A stretch of DNA of 33,500 nucleotides from Gammaproteobacteria bacterium (lineage in GTDB: Bacteria > Pseudomonadota > Gammaproteobacteria > JAJDOJ01): contig JALVEU010000140.1 of the NCBI GenBank assembly GCA_027030565.1, positions 1-33,500 of the forward strand, in the 5' to 3' direction. The first letter of the stretch is position 1. Each line of letters starts with the position of its first letter. Below the pieces are notes generated by a model that ran no database searches, had not been told where the DNA came from, and saw only the letters and a list, made by a program, of their open reading frames with translations. Made by a program: the position numbers and the translations under genes. Shown piece by piece: positions 7,063 to 14,819 of this stretch.

Positions 7063-7641
7063 TCAGTCCTCCCGGCGGCTGTAGCGCTGTTCGTCTGGGG
7101 GGATGGCGATACCGCCCCCCTGGGCCTCGAGCTCCTTGAGCCAATCGGGGCGGTACTCCTGCCAGTTGAAGAATTGATTGATATAGGCCTCGCTGTCGAA
7201 GTCCTTGCGCATGGGCGGAGGGCCGTCCCACTCGGTGAGGATGAACTTCTCCATGAACGGGCTGCCCTCGAAATAGACGCCGAACATCTCGTAGATGTCG
7301 CGCTCGAAGAAGGCTGCGGGCTTGTAGAGATCGTAGACCGACAGATACCTGCCAGGCTCGCGCGGGATGCGCGTGTGCGCCGAAATCAGGGACTGGGTCT
7401 CATAGGACCACACGTGGTAGATCAGCTCGAACTCGCCCTCCGCGATCCAGTCCACGCAGGTGATGGCCGACAAATGCACGTAGGAGGCCTTGCCCTTGAG
7501 GAGCTCAAGGAGGGTGGGCAGGGCGTCGGCATCCACGTCCAGACGCATGCGTCGCTCGCGTTTGCGTCGCATCTCCACCTGCTCGATCTCGGCGAGCAGG
7601 TCGTCCAGCCAGACCTGGAGCTCACGAGAGCCCTGGTTCAT
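7063..7641 (-). CDS. NuoC-like 30-kDa subunit (MbxK type)
   Basis: This is a 192-residue hydrophilic protein. Residues 113-148 match the complex I 30-kDa signature, with ERDIYEMFGVYF followed by LTEWDGPPPMRKDF. The family sits next to NuoD in the peripheral arm and has a structural role without cofactors. I chose the ATG at 7641 because GAGG lies five bases upstream; a GTG at 7647 would add two residues. It begins seven bases after the NuoB-like stop, so the two are in one operon. The long 211-base gap to the NuoD-like gene downstream is unusual, because NuoC and NuoD are normally tightly joined or even fused. Confidence 0.88.
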   Translation of the reverse strand: MNQGSRELQVWLDDLLAEIEQVEMRRKRERRMRLDVDADALPTLLELLKGKASYVHLSAITCVDWIAEGEFELIYHVWSYETQSLISAHTRIPREPGRYLSVYDLYKPAAFFERDIYEMFGVYFEGSPFMEKFILTEWDGPPPMRKDFDSEAYINQFFNWQEYRPDWLKELEAQGGGIAIPPDEQRYSRRED

Positions 7642-7648
7642 CGGCACC

Positions 7649-8341
7649 TCACTTGAGCCGCATCCGATGGGGGATCAGGGGCTGTTGCACCTGCTGCAAC
7701 AGGGCGGTGTGCTCACCCTCGGTCTCGGGCCCATGCAGGCCGTATTGCTGCGCCTCGCCCAGCACGTCCGTGGGCGTCTGCCAGCGCTCGCCGAACAGGG
7801 CCTGCTGATTGCCCAAGTAGTGGTCGTAACGCCGGTAGTAGTCCTTCCAGCTCTCGGCCTTGCCGGTCTTGATGAGGCCCATGAGCTTGCGCATGCCGGA
7901 AACCACCGCCTCGGGCCGCGGCATGCAGCCGGCGATGTAGAGGTCGACCGGCAGGTAGTCGGCCAAGACCTTGGCGGTGGCGTAGCTCTGCCAGTACATG
8001 CCCCCGTTGACCGTACACGAACAGATGCCGATGACGTACTTGGGCGCGGGCATCTGCTCGTAGGTGAGGATGATCCGTTTGAGCGTCTTGACCGAGACGT
8101 AGCCCGTCACCAGCAGGATGTCGGCCTGGCGCGGGGTGACCATGGGCTGAATCCCCAGGCGCTCCATGTCGAAGCGCGAGGTCATCGCCGGGGGCAGCTC
8201 GATGGCCCCGCACCCGGTGCAGTAGTGCAGCATGAACAGCGAGTGCGAGCGGCAGAAGCGCACGAACTCGTCGAAGACATGGGCCAACGGATTGGTCCGC
8301 TTGGCAAAGGCCCCTTCGGTCCGGACAGGCAGCTCTTTCAT
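7649..8341 (-). CDS. NuoB/hydrogenase-small-subunit-like Fe-S protein (MbxJ type)
   Basis: This 230-residue subunit of the NuoB family should hold the proximal [4Fe-4S] cluster that passes electrons to the NuoD-like site. The ligand pattern is C41-x-x-C44 (CTGCGAIEL), C107 (GIC) and C139 (AGCMPRPE). Complex I NuoB has adjacent cysteines (CC) at the first position. CxxC is the hydrogenase and MBH/MBX-like form. An additional Cys109 immediately follows in the motif GICSCTVNGG. The C-terminal 70 residues extend past the family core. Its ATG overlaps the NuoH-like stop (ATGA, 8341-8338). Confidence 0.88.
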   Translation of the reverse strand: MKELPVRTEGAFAKRTNPLAHVFDEFVRFCRSHSLFMLHYCTGCGAIELPPAMTSRFDMERLGIQPMVTPRQADILLVTGYVSVKTLKRIILTYEQMPAPKYVIGICSCTVNGGMYWQSYATAKVLADYLPVDLYIAGCMPRPEAVVSGMRKLMGLIKTGKAESWKDYYRRYDHYLGNQQALFGERWQTPTDVLGEAQQYGLHGPETEGEHTALLQQVQQPLIPHRMRLK

Positions 8342-9225
8342 GACCACATCACCACCGCTAGGCCCAGCAGACCCGCCAGGACCGGCCACTTCCACAGCGA
8401 GCCCAGCATCTGCTCGGCCCGGTAGCGCGGAAACTGAAACGCGATCGTCATGGGGATGGCCACCACCAAGAAGGCCTTGACCAGAAAATCGATCCAGGTC
8501 ACGCCACCGCCCAGGAACAGGGTGGTGTACAGGATACCGGCCGTATACAGGGAGAAACTCTGCATCACGATCAGGCTCCCCAGATACTTGCCGCCCATCT
8601 CCACCATGGGACCGGTGGCGATCTCCGCCGGGGCCACGTAGATCTCGAAGGGCTGCTTGCCCAACATGCCCTGCAGGGCGAACAGCCCCGCAAACGCCAG
8701 CAGCGGCGCCTGGAACAGCCCCCAGCCATGGGCCTGCTGGTATTCGACCATCTGCACCAGGTTGGTGGTTCCATACATCCACGACATGCCGAAGATCACG
8801 ATCACGAACGGGATGTCGTAGGCCAGCATGGCGGTGAGCGCGCGGGAGATGCCGATGGAGGCATTGGGATTGGCGCACTGGCCGGCCGCCAGCGCCATGC
8901 CCAGCGACGGCACCATCAGGAAATAGATGAGCGTGATGACGTCCGTACGGTCGGCGATTCCCGTCATCCCCGGCACGGGAATCAATGTCTCGGCGGCGAT
9001 GTAGCCCCCCACCGCCACGATGATCCCCACGTCGTGGATGAGCCCGTGGGAGATCTGGGTCTGCTTGCCGAAGAACTTCACCACGTCGTACAGGGGCTGG
9101 AAGAACGGCGGACCCACACGCCGCTGAATCTTGGCGGCGATCTTGCGCATCATGAGGAGCATGGCGAGCCCCACCACGAAGGCCACCGCGGGCATCAGCA
9201 CCAGCTCGACGATCAGCGCCATCAT
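8338..9225 (-). CDS. NuoH-like membrane subunit (MbxM type)
   Basis: This 295-residue polytopic protein of the complex I ND1/NuoH family has about eight membrane helices. Family marks include KIQRRVGPPFFQPLYDVVKF (33-52), ISRALTAMLAYDIP (126-139; complex I normally has YE where this has YD) and EIATGPMVEMGGKY (201-214). NuoH links the peripheral Fe-S arm to the ion-pumping antiporter-like subunits. The start ATG at 9225 overlaps the upstream stop (ATGA). A second ATG follows directly at 9222. At 295 residues it is shorter than bacterial NuoH (about 325-340), as hydrogenase-related homologues tend to be. Confidence 0.9.
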   Translation of the reverse strand: MMALIVELVLMPAVAFVVGLAMLLMMRKIAAKIQRRVGPPFFQPLYDVVKFFGKQTQISHGLIHDVGIIVAVGGYIAAETLIPVPGMTGIADRTDVITLIYFLMVPSLGMALAAGQCANPNASIGISRALTAMLAYDIPFVIVIFGMSWMYGTTNLVQMVEYQQAHGWGLFQAPLLAFAGLFALQGMLGKQPFEIYVAPAEIATGPMVEMGGKYLGSLIVMQSFSLYTAGILYTTLFLGGGVTWIDFLVKAFLVVAIPMTIAFQFPRYRAEQMLGSLWKWPVLAGLLGLAVVMWS

Positions 9226-11093
9226 GCCGCCACCCACCAGAGCGCCAGGACGGTCACCCCCAGGAGCCAGGCGGCAGGCTGAACCACCCGGTAGACCCCC
9301 GCGGCGGCCTGGGCCAGCAAGTCCGTGGCGGCGACCACGGAATCCTGCAGCCACTGGAAGCTGCCGCGATACCAGGGACCGATGCGGTGCATGAGCCCGG
9401 CATAGAAGTTGTCGCTGTAGTGGTAGCGCACCTCGGCGGTGAGAAAGTGGCCGCCGGCATAGTTGTCCAGTTGATGCACGGTGCGCGCCCGGCCGCCGGC
9501 CAGGAAGATCAAGGCCCCGACACCGAAGCCGGCGAACAGGATGCCCACCACCCAGAGCATGTCCAGCCCCCCGTCCGGCCTCTCCACACCCCCCAGGGTG
9601 GGCGCCAGCACGGCCAGCCCAAGCTCACGCTGCACCGTGGTCAGCCAGTCGAGGACCAGGCCCGGGGCGAGCCCCGTGACGAACACGATGAGGGAGAGGG
9701 CGAGCATGGGTGCCAACATGGACCCGGGGACCTCGCGCACCGACTCGTGCTCCACGCGCAACTGGCCCAGGAAGATGTTGTGCAGCAGCTTATAGACCGA
9801 GACGATGGTGCCCAGGGTACCCACCACCGCCGCCACGAAGAGCAGCGGCTGCCCGTCGTCGATGAGCGCCCGGTAGATGAGCCACTTGGACACGAAGCCA
9901 TTCATGGGTGGGAGCCCCGCCAGGCCGATGATCCCGACGAGCAGCACCAGGAAGGTCAGCGGCATGCGGGTGACCAGACCGCCCAGCTTGTTGAGATCGG
10001 CCGTGCCCGTGCGGTAGACCACCGCCGTGACCGCCATGAAGAGCGCCGCCTGATAGGTCGCATGGTTGAACACGTGCATCAAGCCCCCAGCGCTCGCCAG
10101 GGCATCCCCCATGGCCACCCCCATGAGCATGTAGCCGCCCTGCCCGATGCCGTGCCAGGCGAGGAGCCAGCGCGCATCGTTCTGCTTGAGCGCCGTGAAG
10201 GTCGGCAGGACGATGGTGAAGGCGGCGATCCAGGCCAGCAGCTCGTGGGCCTCCAATGGTGTCCACGGAATGCTGAGGGCCTTGAGCGTCCCCAGCCCCA
10301 GCACCCCGAACAGGGTGAGCAGCATGGCATACAGGCCCATGCGCGAAGAGATGGCCCCCAGGAACGCCGATCCGGGTCCCGGCGTCTCGGCGTAGGCGCC
10401 CGCCTGCCAGAGGTGGAAGGGCAACAGGCCCATCTTCACGCCGAAGCCACCGGACAACAGGATCACCAGGGACCACAAAGTCCCGGCAGAGAGGTCCGGC
10501 ACCACCGCCGCCAATGCGCCAAACTCGAACGAACCGGTGAGCGCATGGGACAACACCATCGCCGCCATGACCGCCATGGCCCCCCCGATGGCATACACCA
10601 GGTACCGCAGCGCCCAGCGCACCCCCACGCCCCCGGCTGCGAGCATCAGCACGAAGCTCGCCCAGCTCACCAGTTCCCAGCCCACGAACAGGGAGAGGAA
10701 GTCGCGGGAGGCCAGGAGCACGTACATGGTCGAGGGGTTCAGGGCCAGGGCGAGCTGCAGCAGGCGCAGATCACCACCTTGCTCGGCGTAGTGCCGCCCC
10801 CAGGCGCCACTCATGAACCACGCCGCCGCCAGCGCGGCACCCGCCGTGATCACGGCGAAGAACCACGACAGGGCCGTGAACTGCCAGCTCAGGCCGTACC
10901 CCAGAACGCTGAATGCGGGGGAGGCCGGCACCGGATCCGCCCCGTAGGCCAGCGGACCCATGAACGCCACCAGCAGGAACTGCACTCCATACAACGCAGT
11001 GAGCCACGGCCCAGCCGAGGGCGAGCGCCCGAAGAGCCCCGCGGCCAGGGCGGTCAGGGCAGAGGCCAACCAGAGCCCGTCCAGCAGCGTCAC
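9222..11093 (-). CDS. NuoL/MrpA-N-like antiporter subunit (MbxH' type)
   Basis: This 623-residue protein is of the proton-conducting antiporter family (complex I NuoL/M/N, MrpA/D), with about 14 membrane helices plus a hydrophilic stretch (about 534-600) and a final helix at 604-622. The TM5 glutamate (FVGWE140) and TM7 lysine (GVK220) are present, as is Lys303. The HAxxK lysine of the broken TM12 helix is replaced: it reads HATYQ (Gln348). The start is GTG at 11093, forming a GTGA overlap with the mrpD-like stop and preceded by GAGGGG at seven bases. An in-frame GTG at 11129 is possible but poorer. It lies beside the NuoH-like gene, where H' lies in archaeal MBX, and is the second of two antiporter-type subunits in the operon. 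Confidence 0.87.
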   Translation of the reverse strand: MTLLDGLWLASALTALAAGLFGRSPSAGPWLTALYGVQFLLVAFMGPLAYGADPVPASPAFSVLGYGLSWQFTALSWFFAVITAGAALAAAWFMSGAWGRHYAEQGGDLRLLQLALALNPSTMYVLLASRDFLSLFVGWELVSWASFVLMLAAGGVGVRWALRYLVYAIGGAMAVMAAMVLSHALTGSFEFGALAAVVPDLSAGTLWSLVILLSGGFGVKMGLLPFHLWQAGAYAETPGPGSAFLGAISSRMGLYAMLLTLFGVLGLGTLKALSIPWTPLEAHELLAWIAAFTIVLPTFTALKQNDARWLLAWHGIGQGGYMLMGVAMGDALASAGGLMHVFNHATYQAALFMAVTAVVYRTGTADLNKLGGLVTRMPLTFLVLLVGIIGLAGLPPMNGFVSKWLIYRALIDDGQPLLFVAAVVGTLGTIVSVYKLLHNIFLGQLRVEHESVREVPGSMLAPMLALSLIVFVTGLAPGLVLDWLTTVQRELGLAVLAPTLGGVERPDGGLDMLWVVGILFAGFGVGALIFLAGGRARTVHQLDNYAGGHFLTAEVRYHYSDNFYAGLMHRIGPWYRGSFQWLQDSVVAATDLLAQAAAGVYRVVQPAAWLLGVTVLALWWVAA

Positions 11094-12667
11094 GAGCGTG
11101 CCCCTCGAGTCGGCGACCCCGCCGGCCACCCATAGGCCCGATCAGCACGGCCCATCGGGCGATCGGAACCTCTGGAGGCGGGATGCGCTTCGCTGATGCG
11201 GTCTTCGCGCTGCCCGCGCCGGGCTACCGCGCGATCACCGAGCACGGTGCGTATATAGCCCTGGACGTCGGCCGCTTGCGCGGCCATGGCCTTCAGACCA
11301 TCGCCCAGCGGGTGCAGGGCGAATACGGAACCCACGAGCACCAGGCCGGCGAGGGAGGCCGTCACCAAGTCCAGCCCCCGATGCGGCCCGGGACTCGTGT
11401 AGCCGGCTTCACGCGCCAGTAGCACCGACAAGGTGCGAAACAGATAGGCCGCCTCCACAACCGTGGCCGCCATGACGGTCAGAGCGCCGAGCCACGCCAG
11501 TCCGGTGCCCAACCCCATCAGGCCCATCACGGTGAGGAGCTTGGCCCAGAAGCCCGGCAGGGGCGGCAACCCCACCAGCGACAGCGCGAACAGGATGAAC
11601 AGCCCGCTGGCCAGCCAGTGGCCGCGACCGGCGCCGCGCAGGCCTTCGATGGACCCGCCCCAACGCTCCGCCAACAGGAACAGCGCGGGCTTCACCAGCA
11701 GATGGTGCAGGGCCACGGCGAGCCCGGCGACGATGCCCGCCTCGCCCGGCACCGAGAAGGCGACGAACACGATGCCGAGCTGCCCGATGGACGAGAATGC
11801 GAACTGGCGCCGGAGGTCACGGGCCCGCCAGGCGGCCAGCTCGCCGGCCACGATGCCCAGCATGCCCAGCACCAGCATGAGTTGGGCCGCCTCGGGTTGC
11901 GGAAAGATCAACACCAAGATCCGCACCACCACCAGAACCGCGAGCTTGGACACCAGCCCCGCCAACAGCCCAGCCAGACGCCCGGATACGCTGCCATACA
12001 CCTCCGGCACCCAGCCGTTGACCGGGAACAGCTCGCCCTTGACCCCGAGGCCGATGAGCATGAGGGCAAAGGCCGCCAGCCCCACCGGGTCCTGGAGCCG
12101 CTCCGGGGCGAGTGTGGCCAGATGGGCCAGGTTCAACGTGCCGGTGCGCAGGTAGACGATGGTGATCCCGGCCAGCAGCAGCACCGAGCCCGCCGCGCTC
12201 AGCAGCAGGTAGCGCAGCGCGGCCCCCTGCGCCGCACCGGTACCGCGGCCGGCGATGAGCCCGAAGGAGGCCGCCGCCGTGAGCTCGTAGAAGACGTACA
12301 GGTTGAAGATGTCGCCGGAGAGCGCCAGACCGGTGGCCGAAGCGGTGAGCACCAGCGTGAGCGCGAACTGCTGCGGCGTGCCCTCGCGCGGCCACAACAG
12401 CAACGCCATGAGAGGCACCGCCAGCCCGAACAGCAGGGCCACGGCATCCAGATAGAAGACGATCCCCAGCGGGGGGCGGAAGCCGCCGATGGCAATGGCC
12501 ACCGTGCCACCGTCCAGGCGCGCCCATGCGACCCACAGGACGCCGATGCAGACGGCCAGCGTCCCCCAGCCCAGCCACTGTGCCAGGGCGCGCGAACTGC
12601 GCCCCAACGCTGGAGTCAGGAAGCCAGCGAGCAGGGGCAGGGCCACGGCCAGGACCACGAAGTTCAT
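11090..12667 (-). CDS. mrpD: MrpD-like antiporter subunit (MbxH type) with repeat-derived C-terminal tail
   Basis: This 525-residue, roughly 14-helix antiporter subunit resembles MrpD closely. TM5 carries NLYVFYE128 and TM7 carries GLGVK210, the Glu/Lys pair needed for ion transport in Mrp. Lys241, HHLLVK326 and FWAK376 are also present. The membrane domain ends near residue 475. From about 484 to 513 the sequence is hydrophilic and Arg-rich, and it is encoded by a diverged copy of the palindromic repeat seen at 6898-6972. The tail is therefore probably a late acquisition that moved the stop codon (inference). The ATG at 12667 overlaps the mrpC stop (ATGA). Confidence 0.9.
   Translation of the reverse strand: MNFVVLAVALPLLAGFLTPALGRSSRALAQWLGWGTLAVCIGVLWVAWARLDGGTVAIAIGGFRPPLGIVFYLDAVALLFGLAVPLMALLLWPREGTPQQFALTLVLTASATGLALSGDIFNLYVFYELTAAASFGLIAGRGTGAAQGAALRYLLLSAAGSVLLLAGITIVYLRTGTLNLAHLATLAPERLQDPVGLAAFALMLIGLGVKGELFPVNGWVPEVYGSVSGRLAGLLAGLVSKLAVLVVVRILVLIFPQPEAAQLMLVLGMLGIVAGELAAWRARDLRRQFAFSSIGQLGIVFVAFSVPGEAGIVAGLAVALHHLLVKPALFLLAERWGGSIEGLRGAGRGHWLASGLFILFALSLVGLPPLPGFWAKLLTVMGLMGLGTGLAWLGALTVMAATVVEAAYLFRTLSVLLAREAGYTSPGPHRGLDLVTASLAGLVLVGSVFALHPLGDGLKAMAAQAADVQGYIRTVLGDRAVARRGQREDRISEAHPASRGSDRPMGRADRAYGWPAGSPTRGARS
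11130..11204 (-). repeat. Diverged copy of the REP/BIME-like element inside the mrpD coding region
   Basis: Read in the opposite orientation, bases 11130-11204 align without gaps to 6972-6898 over 75 bases, with 61 matches by my hand count (about 81%). Shared blocks include GCGAAGCGCATCC, GAGGTTCC and ATCGCCCGATG. The copy is translated as part of the MrpD-like C-terminus. It ends one base before an in-frame GTG (11129) of the next gene and 38 bases before the mrpD stop. Confidence 0.75.
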
Positions 12668-13095
12668 GCCGGACGCTCCACGGCCGGCGCGTTGCGGCTG
12701 GTCTCCGGCGGCAGGCCGGCGGCCGCGTCCAGGTCCTCGTGCAAGCGCGCCCGCAGGGTGCGCATCTCCACCGTCCCATAGGCGCGGCGCACGCGCAGCA
12801 CCAGGGCCAGGGCCAGGGCCTGCACGCCCACCCCGATGACGATGGCGGTGAGCACCAGGGCCTGGGGAATCGGGTCCACCATGGGCCCGGGAACCCGACC
12901 CTCCAGTAGAATGGGGGCGAACGCACCCTGACGAAAACCGGACAGCACCAGCAGCAGATTCACCCCAGCCTCGGCCACCGCCAGGGCCAGGACCAGACGC
13001 ACCAGATTGTCCCCCATCACCAGTCCGGCCAACCCGATGATGAGCAGGCTCACCGCACCCGTATACAGGACGATCTCCAGTGGGGGCAGGGTCAC
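12664..13095 (-). CDS. mrpC: MrpC/NuoK-like subunit (MbxG type)
   Basis: This 143-residue protein has three membrane helices (about 8-28, 32-54 and 77-100) and a hydrophilic tail, as in MrpC/MnhC and complex I NuoK. Family-like features are NLVRLVLALAVAEAGVNLLL (30-49) with the in-membrane Glu43, and DPIPQALVLTAIVIG (74-88). The GTG start at 13095 overlaps the upstream stop (GTGA). The order of this gene directly before mrpD is the usual Mrp order. The roughly 40-residue tail is longer than in minimal NuoK. Confidence 0.9.
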   Translation of the reverse strand: MTLPPLEIVLYTGAVSLLIIGLAGLVMGDNLVRLVLALAVAEAGVNLLLVLSGFRQGAFAPILLEGRVPGPMVDPIPQALVLTAIVIGVGVQALALALVLRVRRAYGTVEMRTLRARLHEDLDAAAGLPPETSRNAPAVERPA

Positions 13096-13787
13096 GGCTC
13101 AGCGGCCTCCGTCTCCTGCAGGGTGCTCATCAGGCCCGCGATCTCGGCGCCCACCTTGAGCCCTACGGCGATGTAGAGCAGCGGCAGGGTGCCGGCCGAA
13201 AACAGGCTGCCCAAGGCGCCCTTGCCCAGCATCGGTGCGAGGAAGTCGCCCTTCACCGCCAGTGCCCACAGGCCGATCAACACGAACGCCCCACCCGCCA
13301 GCCCCTCGACCCAGTTCACCACAGCGTGGTTCAGGCTGTCCCCAGGGCGGCCCAGCAGCGGCAGGAAGAAGGCGGCGGCGAGGATCACGCCCCCCTGGAA
13401 ACCGCCACCCGGAGTCAAATGGCCGTGCAGGACGATGTACAAACCCACGATCACCAGAAGCGGAAACAGGAGATCGGCCGCCGCCAGCAGGATGAACCCG
13501 CCCTCGGGATCGGGCCGCTGGTCGGCACGTCGTCTCATGCCCGAAAGGATCAGTCCCACGCCGGCGGCCGCCGCGAACAGGATTGAGAGCTCACCCAGGG
13601 TGTCGATACCGCGATAGGCCAGCACCACGGCGGTCACCAGGTTTGCCGCCCCAACGGCCTCGGGACCCTGGCCGAGGATCCCCTCTCCCGCGACCATGGG
13701 CGCCGCCCCCACCGGCAGATCCGCTGCGAGCACGAGCAGGAAGAAACCGAGGCCACCGGCAAACAGCAGCGAAGTGAAGTTACGCAT
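13092..13787 (-). CDS. mrpB: MbhE-MrpB fusion subunit (MbxF type)
   Basis: This 231-residue membrane protein has two joined domains. Residues 1-85 match the short MbhE-like domain that forms the far C-terminus of MrpA in Bacillus-type Mrp (GPEAVGAANLVTAVVLAYRG, 41-60). Residues 98-225 are the MrpB domain, with VLHGHLTPGGGFQGG (119-133) as the signature. In Mrp antiporters MrpB helps form the ion path beside MrpA/D. The ATG at 13787 overlaps the preceding stop by eight bases. No separate large MrpA is present; its pieces are distributed between this gene, the small gene upstream and the NuoL-like gene. Confidence 0.88.
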   Translation of the reverse strand: MRNFTSLLFAGGLGFFLLVLAADLPVGAAPMVAGEGILGQGPEAVGAANLVTAVVLAYRGIDTLGELSILFAAAAGVGLILSGMRRRADQRPDPEGGFILLAAADLLFPLLVIVGLYIVLHGHLTPGGGFQGGVILAAAFFLPLLGRPGDSLNHAVVNWVEGLAGGAFVLIGLWALAVKGDFLAPMLGKGALGSLFSAGTLPLLYIAVGLKVGAEIAGLMSTLQETEAAEP

Positions 13788-14076
13788 CGTCGCCCGACCC
13801 CTGCAGGGAATCCCCCGGCCGCGGGTGGTTGTCGTCGCCGAGCCCCCAGAGGCCGAGGCGGCGCAGCGCCAACACCAGGATCACTCCGCTGAGACCCGCC
13901 CCCACCGCAGCCTCGGTCATGGCCACGTCCGGCGCGCGGATGATGACGAACACCACGGAGAGGGCCAACGAGACCACCGAAGAGGCCGCCACGGCGGCCA
14001 GCAGATTGGGCAGCAGCAATACCGCCAGGGCCGAGAGGATCATGATCGCCACCACCAGGACCGTGATCCAGTACAT
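13780..14076 (-). CDS. MbhD-like (DUF4040) small membrane subunit (MbxD type)
   Basis: This 98-residue protein has three membrane helices. The stretch RAPDVAMTEAAVGAGLSGVI (51-70) is the characteristic motif of the MbhD domain otherwise found inside MrpA. An upstream frame extension exists, but the ATG at 14076 has GGAGG nine bases before it and overlaps the mrpG stop by one base (TGATG), which fixes the start. As a free-standing subunit it follows the archaeal MBH/MBX layout, not the fused bacterial MrpA layout. Confidence 0.87.
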   Translation of the reverse strand: MYWITVLVVAIMILSALAVLLLPNLLAAVAASSVVSLALSVVFVIIRAPDVAMTEAAVGAGLSGVILVLALRRLGLWGLGDDNHPRPGDSLQGSGDDA

Positions 14077-14396
14077 CAGCCCTCCTCCCGGGCCGGCGCT
14101 TCCCGGTCTTCCGGCGCCCGCCAGGGGCGCACGCCCGCGATGAGGAAGGCACGGGCCAGCGCCGACGAGCTCACCGGGCTCGTCACCAGGATGAAGCCGC
14201 CGATACAGACCAGCTTGGTCCACCACTCGGGGTGCAGGAAACCGATGCCGAGCAGAAACGACAGCGCGCCGAGGGTCACCGCCTTGGTGCCCGTCTGGAT
14301 GCGGTTGAATACGTCCGGCATGCGCACGAGCCCCAGTGCGCCCAGGAAGGAGAACGCCGCCCCGATCAGCAGGAACACGTCACCGACCCAGCGCAT
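14076..14396 (-). CDS. mrpG: MrpG-like subunit (MbxC type)
   Basis: This 106-residue protein has three membrane helices. The motif GALGLVRMPDVFNRIQTGTKAVTLG (18-42, key residues GLxRMPD and TKxxTLG) is the MrpG/PhaG signature. I chose ATG 14396, preceded by GAGG eight bases upstream, over a longer frame beginning at 14432. It is a small accessory subunit of the antiporter module. It lies 72 bases after mrpF, one of the few non-overlapping junctions in the first half of the operon; I see no repeat or promoter in that gap. Confidence 0.9.
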   Translation of the reverse strand: MRWVGDVFLLIGAAFSFLGALGLVRMPDVFNRIQTGTKAVTLGALSFLLGIGFLHPEWWTKLVCIGGFILVTSPVSSSALARAFLIAGVRPWRAPEDREAPAREEG

Positions 14397-14468
14397 GCAC
14401 CACACCTCTGCTGCGGCCCACCGCGCCGGCACCAGACCGGACCGAGCCGGCAGCCGCGGGCAGTGCTC

Positions 14469-14729
14469 TCACGAACGATTCCCTTCCACCACACGGGCCA
14501 GGGCCACCATGCCCACAAAGGAGAGCACGCCGTAGATCATGGCCACGTCGAGGTAGAGGGGGCTTTCGAACACCGCGGCAAAACCGGCCAGCGCCACGGT
14601 GGTCACCACCGAGACCATGTCGGCGCTCACAAAGCGGTCCGGGTTGGTGGGACCCACCACCAGGCGCCCCAGCCCCAGCAGCACGGCTGCACACAAGAGT
14701 ACGGTGGCGACGATCTCGACGGCGGTCAT
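14469..14729 (-). CDS. mrpF: MrpF-like subunit (MbxB type)
   Basis: This 86-residue protein has three membrane helices. It carries RLVVGPTNPDRFVSADMV (21-38), the MrpF/MnhF signature with GP...DR...D. The ATG at 14729 has GGGAGA four bases upstream; the longer frame from 14771 lacks a ribosome-binding site. It is a small membrane subunit of Mrp-type ion transporters, and in Bacillus Mrp all small subunits are needed for transport. The gap of 90 bases to mrpE upstream shows nothing I can name. Confidence 0.9.
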   Translation of the reverse strand: MTAVEIVATVLLCAAVLLGLGRLVVGPTNPDRFVSADMVSVVTTVALAGFAAVFESPLYLDVAMIYGVLSFVGMVALARVVEGNRS

Positions 14730-14819
14730 CGTATCTCCCTGGACGGCGACCCGTCCCCAGCTTGCCCGCAATCTACACCGATCGGGCGGCCCGCTACTGA
14801 TCTGGATCAGACCCGATGT

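Noticed and set aside
5709-8341. A NiFe hydrogenase (group 4) made of the NuoB/NuoD-like subunits.
   Set aside because: Each of the two CxxC nickel motifs of the large subunit has lost one cysteine (C77..D80, C374..E377), and no maturation genes are nearby.
9222-11129. Longer start (GTG at 11129) for the second antiporter subunit.
   Set aside because: GTG at 11093 forms the same GTGA overlap seen elsewhere in the operon and has GAGGGG at seven bases; the extra 12 residues are hydrophilic and derive from the edge of the repeat.
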